From assembly GCF_047634355.1 (NCBI RefSeq), contig NZ_JBLIAL010000010.1: 64,000 nucleotides of DNA. The stretch is one strand, 5' to 3'. Source of the stretch: Porticoccus sp002341315 (GTDB taxonomy: Bacteria; Pseudomonadota; Gammaproteobacteria; Pseudomonadales; Porticoccaceae). Shown here in pieces: positions 8,929 to 17,838 of this stretch; the stretch's first letter is position 1; each line of letters begins with the position of its first letter. The position numbers and the translations under genes are program-made. The notes beneath the pieces are model-generated. The model saw only the letters and a program-made list of their open reading frames with translations, was not told where the DNA came from and made no database searches.

Positions 8929-9345
8929 CTAATCGATGACTTTGCCGCGCAGGGCCTTCGTCTTACCGCGCTGAGTTTTGTTATCCACTCGCCGGGTTTT
9001 GGAGGCTTTTGTCGCACGGGTGGGTATGCGCGTTTTTTTGACTGCAGTGGCGGAGAGAATAACGTCTTTCAAGCGTTCCAGGGCATCCAGCCGGTTTTTT
9101 TCCTGGGTACGGAATTGCTGCGCCTTGATCACAATCACGCCTTCTTTATTAATCCGGCGGTCCCTCGTGACCAGCAGCTGTTGCTTGTAGTCATCGGGCA
9201 GGGACGATGCGTTGATGTCAAAGCGCAGGTGTATCGCCGAAGAGACCTTGTTGACGTTCTGTCCCCCGGCCCCCTGGGAGCGAATGGCTGTCAGTTCAAT
9301 TTCTTCGTCGGGAATAGCAATTTTTTTCGTGATGTCCAGCAACGT
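8929..9345 (-). CDS. arfB: ArfB (YaeJ) stalled-ribosome peptidyl-tRNA hydrolase
   Basis: About 138 residues. The release-factor domain carries the catalytic GGQ motif (IRSQGAGGQNVNKV), followed by a basic C-terminal tail rich in Lys and Arg (RIPTRATKASKTRRVDNKTQRGKTKALRGK), which in this family enters the empty mRNA channel. It rescues non-stop ribosomes independently of tmRNA. I place the start at TTG 9345, giving MLDITKKIAIPDEEIELTAI, which matches family N-termini and has GGAG 9 nt upstream. A further in-frame TTG at 9357 is possible. Confidence 0.92.
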   Translation of the reverse strand, partial: TLLDITKKIAIPDEEIELTAIRSQGAGGQNVNKVSSAIHLRFDINASSLPDDYKQQLLVTRDRRINKEGVIVIKAQQFRTQEKNRLDALERLKDVILSATAVKKTRIPTRATKASKTRRVDNKTQRGKTKALRGKVID

Positions 9346-9360
9346 CCAATACTCCAATGT

Positions 9361-9389
9361 TTGCCTCAGGTTGAATTATAGGGAGGCAA
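9361..9389. promoter_or_regulatory. Inverted repeat between arfB and the copper genes
   Basis: TTGCCTC (9361-9367) and GAGGCAA (9383-9389) form a perfect 7-bp inverted repeat with a 15-bp spacer. It lies directly upstream of arfB and about 130 bp before the copper operon. It could be an operator, but no known copper-regulator consensus is evident. Confidence 0.3.
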
Positions 9390-9518
9390 TAGTCGTCAGC
9401 AAGTATGCAGGCGAGATGAGTTATCGGCGATTACAAGTCTCATGACAGCCAATGGATCAACGTTGTCCCGTCTAGCCGTCTCCTTGATAAATGTTTGGCA
9501 GCACGCCATAGTATTCCC

Positions 9519-9893
9519 ATGTCTGTTACCAAAACACACTGGGTTCTCTGGATCATCACCGCCTTTCTTTTGTCGGTGCTGGTGAATACCGCCCACGCCA
9601 GTGTGAACAGTCGTCATGACCTATCGCAAAGGGCGGAATCATCCCATAGTACAGCGATGCCCTGCGAGTCGGAATCTGCCCATCCTGCCGGGGTGCAGCA
9701 CGCAAATGGAAATAACCACAGCTGTATGTCCGATATATGCCATTGCGTGACCCAGGGTTGCCATTTGACGCCGATAGGCATTAATCCCCTGCTTGCCTGG
9801 ATGTCCTTGCCTCATCATCCCGCTCAGACAACGCTTCGGCAGAACCTGCTGAATGCCGGGCCCCACCGACTTGATCGTCCTCCCCGAAGCTGA
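9519..9893 (+). CDS. copL: CopL-like periplasmic Cys/His-rich metal-binding protein
   Basis: 124 residues with a clear signal peptide (WVLWIITAFLLSVLVNTAHA). The mature part is rich in His, Cys and Met in the middle (HSTAMPCESESAHP, then NNHSCMSDICHCVTQGCHL). CopL-type proteins encoded just before copAB in Xanthomonas and relatives have this build and are needed for copper-induced expression. Its place 63 bp before copA supports the assignment. The ATG at 9519 is chosen because it puts the signal peptide at the N-terminus, although the upstream ribosome site is weak. The family is divergent, so the name is by context and composition. Confidence 0.65.
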   Translation: MSVTKTHWVLWIITAFLLSVLVNTAHASVNSRHDLSQRAESSHSTAMPCESESAHPAGVQHANGNNHSCMSDICHCVTQGCHLTPIGINPLLAWMSLPHHPAQTTLRQNLLNAGPHRLDRPPRS

Positions 9894-9956
9894 TTGTCCG
9901 CCGTTATCAACACCTCGCCGAGGTGCTGCAGGATAATTCATCTGAGGATTGAACAA

Positions 9957-11675
9957 ATGTCATTATTTTCAAGGCTGTTGACGGCTTTCTGGATGTCCAT
10001 GATCGCCATAAATGCCGTCGCCAATATCACTGAGTACCACCTGGAGATTGACCGCCAGACCGTCAACATCACAGATAAGCCGTTACAGCGTATTACGGTT
10101 AACGGAAGTATCCCCGGGCCTGTGCTGGAATTCACTGAAGGTGATACAGCGGTGATTCATGTCACCAACAAAATGAAGGTGCCAAGCTCGGTCCACTGGC
10201 ATGGATTGCTGTTGCCGCCGGCAATGGATGGTGTGCCGGGCTTCAGCGGTTATCCCGGTATTGCACCAGGGGAAACCTTTACCTATCGATTTGAGCTTCG
10301 GCAAAACGGTACTTACTGGTACCACGCCCACAGTGGCACCCAGGAACAGGACGGCCACTACGGTGCCCTGATTGTGCACCCCAAAGACCGCAGTCTGATT
10401 CAGGCTGATCGGGATTATGTGGTGCTACTGTCTGACTTCAGTGAAGAAGCCAGTACACAGATCATGGCGAATTTGAAAAAAGATCCACACTATTACAACT
10501 ACTCCCAGCGCACCATCGGTGATTTTCTGGATGATGTGCGCAACCGCGGTCTGGCCGACGCCTGGCAATGGGCTACCGATTGGGGTGAGATGCGGATGTC
10601 GCCCACCGACATCGCGGATGTCAGTGGCTACACCTTTCTCATCAATGGCCAGACACCGGCGCAAAACTGGACCGGTTTATTCAACCCCGGCGAAACCGTC
10701 CGGCTGCGTTTTATCAATGCCTCGGCCATGTCCATGTATGACGTCCGCATCCCCGGCCTGACAATGGATGTGGTGCAGGCAGATGGCCAATATGTTGAGC
10801 CTGTCACCGTGGATGAATTCCGCTTTGCCGTGGCAGAAACCTATGACGTGCTTGTCAGACCGACCACCGACACGGCTTTTACCATTGCCGCAGAAGCCAT
10901 TGATCGCACCGGTTTTGCCATGGGCACCCTGGCGCCCCGCAGCGGGATGCGAGGCCCCGAACCGGAAGTCCGGTCGCGTGCATTGCTGACCATGGGTGAC
11001 ATGGGGCACGGTGAAATTCAAGACGATGCAGATACCGGTGAAGCTGCCATGACAGGTCATGCCGGTCACGGAATGGCCCAACAGCACAATACAGTTTCGG
11101 CGGGCAGTGGCTGGTCCGATGCCGGTACGCCGCCAGGCCACAAGGCCCTGAGTTATGCCGATCTTCGGTCTTTGCAACAACAGACGGATACCCGGCCACC
11201 GGAACGTGAAATTGTGGTCAGTCTGGGCGGTTCCATGTCGCGCTTTATCTGGACCATCAATGGTCACAAGTTTGGTGACGAGGGTTTCAAACCCCTGCAA
11301 CTGGACTACGGTGAGCGCGTCAAGTTGACGTTTAAAAACACCTCCATGATGGCCCATCCGATGCACCTGCACGGCATGTTTATCCAGCTGGATAACGGTC
11401 AACCCGCTGAGCGATTGCCCAATAAACATACCGTGAATGTGCCACCGGGAAAATCCTATTCCGTATTGCTGACAGCAGATGAGCCGGGCGAATGGGCCTT
11501 TCATTGTCACCTTCTGTTCCATATGGCCGCTGGCATGATGACCAAACTGGTGGTGGCGGAATACGATGCGGTGGCTGATGAGAAAGCTGCCGCAATATCC
11601 GATCCAGGCCCCGGGTCACCCCCATCCCTGAACCACGAAGTTCAACAGCGTGGAGGGGAGCATCATGGGCATTAG
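9957..11675 (+). CDS. copA: CopA/PcoA-type multicopper oxidase (copper resistance)
   Basis: 572 residues. All copper-ligand motifs are visible: HWHG and HAHSG in the first cupredoxin domain, HPMHLHG, and the final HCHLLFHMAAGM, which supplies type 1, 2 and 3 sites. A Met/His-rich stretch (MGDMGHGEIQDD, MTGHAGHGMAQQHN) around residues 345-375 is typical of CopA and binds extra copper. It oxidises Cu(I) in the periplasm. TGAGG precedes ATG 9957. The N-terminus is an ordinary hydrophobic signal (FSRLLTAFWMSMIAINAVA) without a twin-arginine motif, unusual for this normally Tat-exported family. It overlaps copB by 11 nt, so they are cotranscribed. Confidence 0.93.
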   Translation: MSLFSRLLTAFWMSMIAINAVANITEYHLEIDRQTVNITDKPLQRITVNGSIPGPVLEFTEGDTAVIHVTNKMKVPSSVHWHGLLLPPAMDGVPGFSGYPGIAPGETFTYRFELRQNGTYWYHAHSGTQEQDGHYGALIVHPKDRSLIQADRDYVVLLSDFSEEASTQIMANLKKDPHYYNYSQRTIGDFLDDVRNRGLADAWQWATDWGEMRMSPTDIADVSGYTFLINGQTPAQNWTGLFNPGETVRLRFINASAMSMYDVRIPGLTMDVVQADGQYVEPVTVDEFRFAVAETYDVLVRPTTDTAFTIAAEAIDRTGFAMGTLAPRSGMRGPEPEVRSRALLTMGDMGHGEIQDDADTGEAAMTGHAGHGMAQQHNTVSAGSGWSDAGTPPGHKALSYADLRSLQQQTDTRPPEREIVVSLGGSMSRFIWTINGHKFGDEGFKPLQLDYGERVKLTFKNTSMMAHPMHLHGMFIQLDNGQPAERLPNKHTVNVPPGKSYSVLLTADEPGEWAFHCHLLFHMAAGMMTKLVVAEYDAVADEKAAAISDPGPGSPPSLNHEVQQRGGEHHGH

Positions 11676-12375
11676 TCAACGGTATTGTTCTGCGTTGGGG
11701 TTTTTTCTGCTGATATCCGTTGGTGCGTGGGCCGAGAATCCTCACCATCCCAGTCCCGTATTCCACGCTTTTTGGCTCGAGGCACAGCACGGCGGTGGAA
11801 GTGAAGGCGGTATCACTGATATTGAGCTGGATGGCTGGATCGGTGGCGATACGCACAAACTGTGGTTGAAAACGGATATCAAACAGCACAAGGGTGCTCT
11901 GCAGGAGAGTGAGTTCTGGGCGATGTACAGCCGAAATGTGAGCGAATTCTGGGACTTTCAGACCGGTATTCGCCTTGATACCCAGCCCGATTCGACGGGG
12001 TACTTCACCCTGGGGGTCAATGGCCTGGCGCCTTACTTCCTGAAAACCCAGGCCCACCTGTTTGTCAGTGACTACGGCGATATCACGGCCCGGTTGAAGC
12101 AGAGCACCCATCTGCTGGTGACGCAACGGATGGGTATTGAGCCCTACTACCGGCTGGAAATGGCCGCTCAGCGGGTGGCACGCCAGTCACAGGGTCAGGG
12201 CCTGACCAATGGACGACTGGGTGTGCGTTTCAATTACGAAATTACCCGGGAATGGTCGCCCTATGTGGATTTCCGCTACGACTGGAAATTCGGCGGCACA
12301 TCGTCTATCGCCAACAACAACGACGAGCGTCGGGATCATTTTACCCTGTCACTGGGTGTGGCCCTGATGTTCTAG
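11665..12375 (+). CDS. copB: CopB outer-membrane copper resistance protein
   Basis: 236 residues with a signal peptide (SALGFFLLISVGAWA) and a beta-barrel of the CopB family. Conserved stretches include ELDGWIGGDTHKLWLKTD, QTGIRLDTQP and the terminal strand DHFTLSLGVALMF. CopB sits in the outer membrane and binds or sequesters copper together with CopA. GGAGGGG lies a few nt before ATG 11665, inside the end of copA, which indicates translational coupling. The usual Met/His-rich N-terminal extension is almost absent here (only HHPSPVFH), so this is a short form. Confidence 0.92.
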   Translation: MGISQRYCSALGFFLLISVGAWAENPHHPSPVFHAFWLEAQHGGGSEGGITDIELDGWIGGDTHKLWLKTDIKQHKGALQESEFWAMYSRNVSEFWDFQTGIRLDTQPDSTGYFTLGVNGLAPYFLKTQAHLFVSDYGDITARLKQSTHLLVTQRMGIEPYYRLEMAAQRVARQSQGQGLTNGRLGVRFNYEITREWSPYVDFRYDWKFGGTSSIANNNDERRDHFTLSLGVALMF

Positions 12376-12393
12376 CCTGTGGGTCATGCCCTG

Positions 12394-14655
12394 TCATCTG
12401 AGTTTGACGGCCCTCAGGCGCAGGGCATTGCCAATCACGCTGACCGATGACAGGGACATCGCCGCTGCGGCAATGATCGGTGATAACAGTAACCCGGTGA
12501 ATGGGTAGAGGATGCCAGCGGCAATTGGCACCCCGGCGGCATTATAGGCAAAGGCAAAAAACAGGTTCTGGCGGATGTTGCGCATGGTGGCGCGGGATAA
12601 ATGATAGGCCTCGACGATTCCTGCCAAGTCGCCCCTGAGTAGCGTTACGCCAGCGCTTTCGATAGCGACATCGGTACCGGTACCCATGGCGATCCCCACA
12701 TCGGCGCTGGCCAGTGCCGGCGCGTCGTTTACGCCATCGCCGACCATGACCACAATGCGTCTCTCGTCCTGCAGACGGCGAACGGCAAGGCTTTTATCCT
12801 CGGGTAAAACCTCGGCCTCCACCTCATCGATGTTCAACTGGCGGGCAATGGCCTCCGCCGATGTGCGGTTGTCACCCGTCAGCATAACCACGCGAAGGCC
12901 ATCATGCTGTAAGGCACGAATGGCAGCTGCAGTGGTTTCCTTGATGGGATCTGCTATCGCAAACAAGCCTGCATATTGACCATTGACGGCGATGAAAATG
13001 ACGGTGGCACCGTCATGGCGAAGTGCCTCGGCACTGTCGGCACAGGCTGACAGATCGACAGCTTCGCTTTCCATCAACAGACGATTACCCAGGACAATCT
13101 GGGTGCCCTCAATTCTGCCGGTGACACCCTTGCCATTGAGGGCCTGAAAATCTTCTGGTTCGGACAGGGTCAATTCCAGTTCACCGGCTTTTGCCAGCAT
13201 GGCCTCCGCCAGGGGGTGTTCGCTCGATCGCTCCAGGCTGGCGCCGAGTCGCAGTAAGGTATTTTGATCAAAGCCCGAAGCAGGATGGATGCCGGTTACC
13301 TGGGGTTTGCCTTCCGTCAGCGTGCCGGTTTTGTCGATCACTACGGTATCCACTTTTTCCAGTCGTTCCAGCGCTTCGGCATTCCGTATCAGGACGCCGG
13401 CCTGTGCCCCGCGCCCGACTCCCACCATGATTGACATCGGTGTGGCCAGCCCCAATGCGCAGGGGCAGGCAATAATCAGAACACTGACGGCTGCAATGAG
13501 GGCAAATGCCATTGGCGGGGTGGGTCCCCATATTGACCAGACAATGAATGCGATGAGGGCAACGAGCATCACGACCGGTACAAAAATTCCGGCGACCTTG
13601 TCCGCCAGACCCTGGATGGGCGCGCGTGTTCGCTGGGCACTGGCCACCATCTGGACAATCTGTGACAGCATTGTGTCCCGGCCGACTTTGTCGGCACGCA
13701 TGATGAACGAGCCCTGGCCATTGATACTGCCGCCGATAACCCTGTCGCCCGACTGTTTTTTGACGGCCAGTGGTTCGCCGGTCACCATCGATTCGTCGAT
13801 ATTGGAGCTGCCCTCAAGTACTTCACCATCCAGCGGCACTTTGTCGCCGGGGCGAACCCTGAGACGGTCGCCCACCTGTACCCGGTCGAGCGAGATAGTC
13901 GCTTCATCGCCCTGGCTATCCAGCCGCCGTGCCGTGGTCGGCGCCAGATTCAGCAGTGCACGAATGGCTCCGGAGGTTTTTTCCCGGGCGCGCAATTCGA
14001 GTACCTGGCCCAGCAGTACCAGCACGATAATCACGGCGGCGGCCTCAAAATAGACAGCGACTGAACCATCCTGTTGGCGGAATGCCGGAGGAAAGAGATC
14101 CGGCGCCAGTGTGGCAAACAGACTGTATAGCCAGGCGGCTCCGGTGCCGATGGCAATCAGGGTAAACATGTTCAGGTTGCGACGTAAAATGGACTTCCAG
14201 CCACGCTGGAAGAATGGCCATCCCGCCCACAACACCACGGGGGTGGCGAGCAGCAATTGCACCCAGTTGGAAACCTGCGGTGATATCAGACTGTCGGTGT
14301 GAAAGAAGTGGCTGCTCATTTCGAGGATAAAGACCGGTAGCGCCAATATCAGCCCAAGCCAGAAGCGCCGGTTCATATCGAGTAGTTCCGCCGAGGGTTC
14401 GCTGTCGGCAGTGATTTCTTCCGGTTCCAGCGCCATCCCGCAGATGGGGCAATCGCCTGGCCCCTGCTGTTGAATTTCGGGGTGCATGGGGCAGGTAAAG
14501 AGTGCCCCGGGCAGGGTCTTTTGTTCTGCGGGCGAGCCGTCTAGATAGGGTACGGGGTCGTTTTCAAACTTTTCCCGGCAGCGGGCGGCACAGAAATACC
14601 AGGTTTTACCCGCATATTGGGAAAAATGCCGGGCTTCCCGTGGGTTGACGGTCAT
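12394..14655 (-). CDS. Copper-exporting P1B-type ATPase with N-terminal YHS and heavy-metal-binding domains
   Basis: 753 residues from ATG 14655. Domains in order: a YHS domain (1-40, with YFCAARCREKF), a heavy-metal-binding motif FTCPMHPEIQQQGPGDCPICGM (about 52-77), eight transmembrane helices, the actuator TGEP, the metal-site CPCALG, the phosphorylation site DKTGTLTEGK and GDGVNDAPA. Conserved YN and MSLSSVSV residues in the last helices fit Cu+ export. No HMA domain is present. The YHS motif should begin DPVCGM, but only its last Met lies inside this frame: the codons for DPVCG sit just upstream with no ATG, GTG or TTG before an in-frame TGA at 14707-14709. An ATC at 14703 has GGGAG 8 nt before it, so initiation there, or a frameshift, is possible. 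It converges with copB. Confidence 0.93.
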   Translation of the reverse strand: MTVNPREARHFSQYAGKTWYFCAARCREKFENDPVPYLDGSPAEQKTLPGALFTCPMHPEIQQQGPGDCPICGMALEPEEITADSEPSAELLDMNRRFWLGLILALPVFILEMSSHFFHTDSLISPQVSNWVQLLLATPVVLWAGWPFFQRGWKSILRRNLNMFTLIAIGTGAAWLYSLFATLAPDLFPPAFRQQDGSVAVYFEAAAVIIVLVLLGQVLELRAREKTSGAIRALLNLAPTTARRLDSQGDEATISLDRVQVGDRLRVRPGDKVPLDGEVLEGSSNIDESMVTGEPLAVKKQSGDRVIGGSINGQGSFIMRADKVGRDTMLSQIVQMVASAQRTRAPIQGLADKVAGIFVPVVMLVALIAFIVWSIWGPTPPMAFALIAAVSVLIIACPCALGLATPMSIMVGVGRGAQAGVLIRNAEALERLEKVDTVVIDKTGTLTEGKPQVTGIHPASGFDQNTLLRLGASLERSSEHPLAEAMLAKAGELELTLSEPEDFQALNGKGVTGRIEGTQIVLGNRLLMESEAVDLSACADSAEALRHDGATVIFIAVNGQYAGLFAIADPIKETTAAAIRALQHDGLRVVMLTGDNRTSAEAIARQLNIDEVEAEVLPEDKSLAVRRLQDERRIVVMVGDGVNDAPALASADVGIAMGTGTDVAIESAGVTLLRGDLAGIVEAYHLSRATMRNIRQNLFFAFAYNAAGVPIAAGILYPFTGLLLSPIIAAAAMSLSSVSVIGNALRLRAVKLR

Positions 14656-14695
14656 GCCACAGACGGGATCTTTTGTTTCAGCGGTTTCGGTTGTA

Positions 14696-15154
14696 TCAGA
14701 GATCGCTCATTCTCCCTGTCTGGGTAGCCAGCCGCATCACTTCGTGTTCCTCCATTTCGAGTAACGATTCCAGCAGGCCTCTGGCTTCGGGAATTTCCGC
14801 TTTACTGGATAGCGTCCGGTAAAGGTCAATCATCTGCTCGTGCAGGCTGAAAACCTCCTGACAGATATCATCAAAACCCAGCTTGCCAAAAGGGATTTCG
14901 CAGGGTTGGGAGATCTTGATCGGTTGGTGTGACAGATAGTCGTAAACGTAGGTCTGCATCGCTTTCTGGTCTGCCTGCAGTTCAAACTGGGCGACCATTC
15001 TCTCCATCTCTGCCTCGTGATTCGACAGATAGGCAAGCAATAATTTGGCACGTTCTTCCTGATTCTCGCCGATACCCTTATCGAGACAATGTGCCAAATG
15101 CGCATGCAGTTGGCGGGTCCAGTCGATCAGTTCGGCAAAGGTTTTGATGTCCAT
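14696..15154 (-). CDS. Uncharacterised all-helical protein (hemerythrin- or ferritin-like in pattern)
   Basis: 152 residues, predicted mostly alpha-helical, with spaced His and Glu residues (LHAHLAHCLDKG, YLSNHEAEMERM, LLEMEEHEVMRLA). They suggest a four-helix bundle that could hold metal, but no exact hemerythrin motif is present. AGGAG lies 7-9 nt before ATG 15154. It lies between phosphoketolase and the copper ATPase on the same strand, and its stop is inside the region where the ATPase start should be, so the two are probably coupled. I do not recognise the family with certainty and assign no function. Confidence 0.7.
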   Translation of the reverse strand: MDIKTFAELIDWTRQLHAHLAHCLDKGIGENQEERAKLLLAYLSNHEAEMERMVAQFELQADQKAMQTYVYDYLSHQPIKISQPCEIPFGKLGFDDICQEVFSLHEQMIDLYRTLSSKAEIPEARGLLESLLEMEEHEVMRLATQTGRMSDL

Positions 15155-15312
15155 CCTTACTCCTGTTGTTTTATTGTTCAGTCTCAATGATTATTTTCAG
15201 TGGTTAAAGCAATACTTTTATACAGTGCTAAATGATTCCCTGCCAACCCAATGTCTACCCTACGAACAGGGACCGGTATGCGGTGATGGCTTAACCAGGT
15301 GTAAACAGATTG

Positions 15313-17718
15313 TCATGACGTTGTCCCAGCTCTCGTCCATCGCCAGTTGATTACCTCTGGCATATCCTGCCCGTATTCATTGATATAGGACTTGTGCTCG
15401 GTCAACTTGGTATGGAGTTGTTGCTTCAACTCAATCCCCTGGCGACCGGTATGGGGCAGGTGGTCGATGGCTGCCATCGCCAGATGGAATCGGTCCAGCC
15501 TGTTTCGAACCGTCATATCAAAGGGCGTGGTGGTAGAACCTTCCTCCTGGAACCCGTGTACATGCAGGTTCTGGTGATTATGGCGCCGATAGGTGAGCCG
15601 GTGAATCAGCAGCGGATAGCCGTGGTAGGCAAAAATAATCGGTTTGTCCGCCGTAAACAAGGCATCGAAGTTGGCATCGCACAAGCCGTGAGGATGCTTG
15701 CTGTCGGGCAGCAGGCGCATCAGATCCACCACATTGACGACCCGGATTTTCACCGCCGGCAATGCTTCGCGCAGGATGGATACGGCTGCCATGGTCTCCA
15801 GGGTAGGTACATCACCGCAGCAGGCCATCACCACATCCGGTTCTTCTTCCCCCTCATTGCCGGCCCAGGACCAGATGCCGATACCGGCGGAGCAGTGTTT
15901 GACCGCCTGATCCATGGTCAGCCACTGGGGTGCGGACTGCTTGCCGGCTACGATGACATTCACGTAGTTGCGGCTGCGCAGGCAGTGATCGGTAACCGAC
16001 AGCAGGGTATTGGCATCCGGCGGCAGATAAACGCGGATGATTTTGGCCTGTTTGTTGGCAACCACGTCGATGAAGCCCGGATCCTGGTGACTGAAGCCAT
16101 TGTGGTCCTGGCGCCAGACATGGGATGACAGCAGGTAATTGAGGGACGCTATCGGTGGTCGCCAGGCGATATCGCCGGCCACATCCAGCCATTTGGCATG
16201 CTGGTTGAACATGGAATCGACAATGTGAATAAAGGCCTCATAGCAGGAAAAAAAGCCGTGTCGACCCGTCAGCAGGTAGCCTTCCAGCCAGCCTTCACAC
16301 TGGTGCTCACTGAGCATTTCCATCACCCGGCCATCGGCTGCCACATGCTCGTCACCGGGCAGAATTTCGGCGGTGGAACAGCGGTTGGTCACCTCGAATA
16401 CCGCATTCCAGCGGTTTGAATTGGTTTCATCCGGGCTGAATACCCGGAAGTTTTCCGGGTTGTGGGTGATGACATCGCGGATAAACTGTCCCTGCACCCG
16501 GGTGGATTCACAGTCCACTCCACCGGGTGTCTCCACAGCGACGGCATAGTCTCTGAAATCCGGCAGGCTAAGGTCCTTCAATAGCAGTCCGCCGTTGCTG
16601 TGTGGGTTGGCACCCATACGGCGTTCACCCTTGGGTGCCAGCGCTGCCAGTTCATCAATGAGCTTGCCCTGTTGGTCGAACAGTTCCTCGGGGCGGTAAC
16701 TCCGCAACCAGTTTTCCAGTATTTCCAGGTGTCCGGGATGACGCATATTCCCCATCGGCACCTGATGGGCGCGGAAGGTGCCCTCGGCAGGTTTGTCATC
16801 GACAGTTTCTGGACCCGTCCATCCTTTTGGGGAACGAAGAATGATCATTGGCCAGCGGGGGCGCACTTTAAAGCCGTTGCTGCGGGCTTCAGCCTGAATC
16901 CGGTTAATCTCGGCGATGGCACTGTCGAGTGTTTCCGCCATCTGTTGATGCATCGCCTCCGGGGAGTTACCTTCCACAAAGTAGGGTTTGTAACCGTAGC
17001 CGGTAAACAATGCTTCCAGCTCATCATGAGGAATTCTGGCCAGTACGGTAGGCCCGGCAATCTTATAACCGTTCAGGTGCAGGATGGGCAGAACTGCGCC
17101 GTCGTGCACGGGATTCAGAAACTTGTTGGAGTGCCAGCTGGTAGCCAGGGGGCCGGTTTCTGCTTCGCCATCGCCCACGACACAGGCCACGATCAGGTCC
17201 GGATTGTCAAACGCAGCGCCGAATGCGTGGGAGAGCGCATAGCCCAGCTCGCCGCCCTCATGGATTGAGCCGGGGGTTTCCGGCGCCACATGACTGGGAA
17301 TCCCACCGGGGAATGAGAACTGCTTGAACAGCCGTTTCATCCCGATTTCATCCGGGGAGACTTCCGGGTAGGTTTCACTGTAAGTGCCCTCCAGCCAGGT
17401 ATTGGCCACAATGCCCGGTCCGCCGTGGCCTGGGCCTGTGATGTAGAGGATGTTGAGATCCAGCGCTTTGATAACCCGGTTGAGATGCACGTAAATAAAA
17501 TTCAGTCCGGGCGTGGTGCCCCAGTGGCCGAGTAGCCGGGGCTTGATATGTGCCTGTTTCAGCGGTTCTCTGAGCAGCGGATTATCCAGCAGGTAGATCT
17601 GTCCCACTGACAGATAATTGGCAGCACGCCAGTAGGCATCGATTTTGTGCAGATGTTCCGCTGTCAGTGGCTGGTGATTCCGTACCTTGCCACTGTCCGC
17701 TGAATGTCGGTGTTGCAT
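15313..17718 (-). CDS. xfp: Phosphoketolase (xylulose-5-phosphate/fructose-6-phosphate)
   Basis: 801 residues, full length for the family. Visible features are ITGPGHGGPG near residue 95, the thiamine-diphosphate motif GDGEAETGPLATSWHSNKF near 183, and conserved stretches such as SHQDPGFIDVV and RVVNVVDLM. The enzyme uses thiamine diphosphate and phosphate to split xylulose-5-P (or fructose-6-P) into acetyl phosphate and a shorter sugar phosphate. Acetate kinase is encoded directly upstream on the same strand, so the pair can make ATP and acetate from acetyl phosphate, or run in reverse to recover acetate carbon. It depends on thiamine, which the operon at 29.7-33.5 kb takes up. Confidence 0.96.
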   Translation of the reverse strand: MQHRHSADSGKVRNHQPLTAEHLHKIDAYWRAANYLSVGQIYLLDNPLLREPLKQAHIKPRLLGHWGTTPGLNFIYVHLNRVIKALDLNILYITGPGHGGPGIVANTWLEGTYSETYPEVSPDEIGMKRLFKQFSFPGGIPSHVAPETPGSIHEGGELGYALSHAFGAAFDNPDLIVACVVGDGEAETGPLATSWHSNKFLNPVHDGAVLPILHLNGYKIAGPTVLARIPHDELEALFTGYGYKPYFVEGNSPEAMHQQMAETLDSAIAEINRIQAEARSNGFKVRPRWPMIILRSPKGWTGPETVDDKPAEGTFRAHQVPMGNMRHPGHLEILENWLRSYRPEELFDQQGKLIDELAALAPKGERRMGANPHSNGGLLLKDLSLPDFRDYAVAVETPGGVDCESTRVQGQFIRDVITHNPENFRVFSPDETNSNRWNAVFEVTNRCSTAEILPGDEHVAADGRVMEMLSEHQCEGWLEGYLLTGRHGFFSCYEAFIHIVDSMFNQHAKWLDVAGDIAWRPPIASLNYLLSSHVWRQDHNGFSHQDPGFIDVVANKQAKIIRVYLPPDANTLLSVTDHCLRSRNYVNVIVAGKQSAPQWLTMDQAVKHCSAGIGIWSWAGNEGEEEPDVVMACCGDVPTLETMAAVSILREALPAVKIRVVNVVDLMRLLPDSKHPHGLCDANFDALFTADKPIIFAYHGYPLLIHRLTYRRHNHQNLHVHGFQEEGSTTTPFDMTVRNRLDRFHLAMAAIDHLPHTGRQGIELKQQLHTKLTEHKSYINEYGQDMPEVINWRWTRAGTTS

Positions 17719-17838
17719 AGAATGTCACCTTGCCCGGTAAGAGTCTTCATCATAGTCAAAAAAGCCGGTCCTCAGCCACTGTTGACTGTGGGGTATGAAC
17801 GATCCTGACTGAGTACCACTCGGTCGGGCTGTAGGTCG

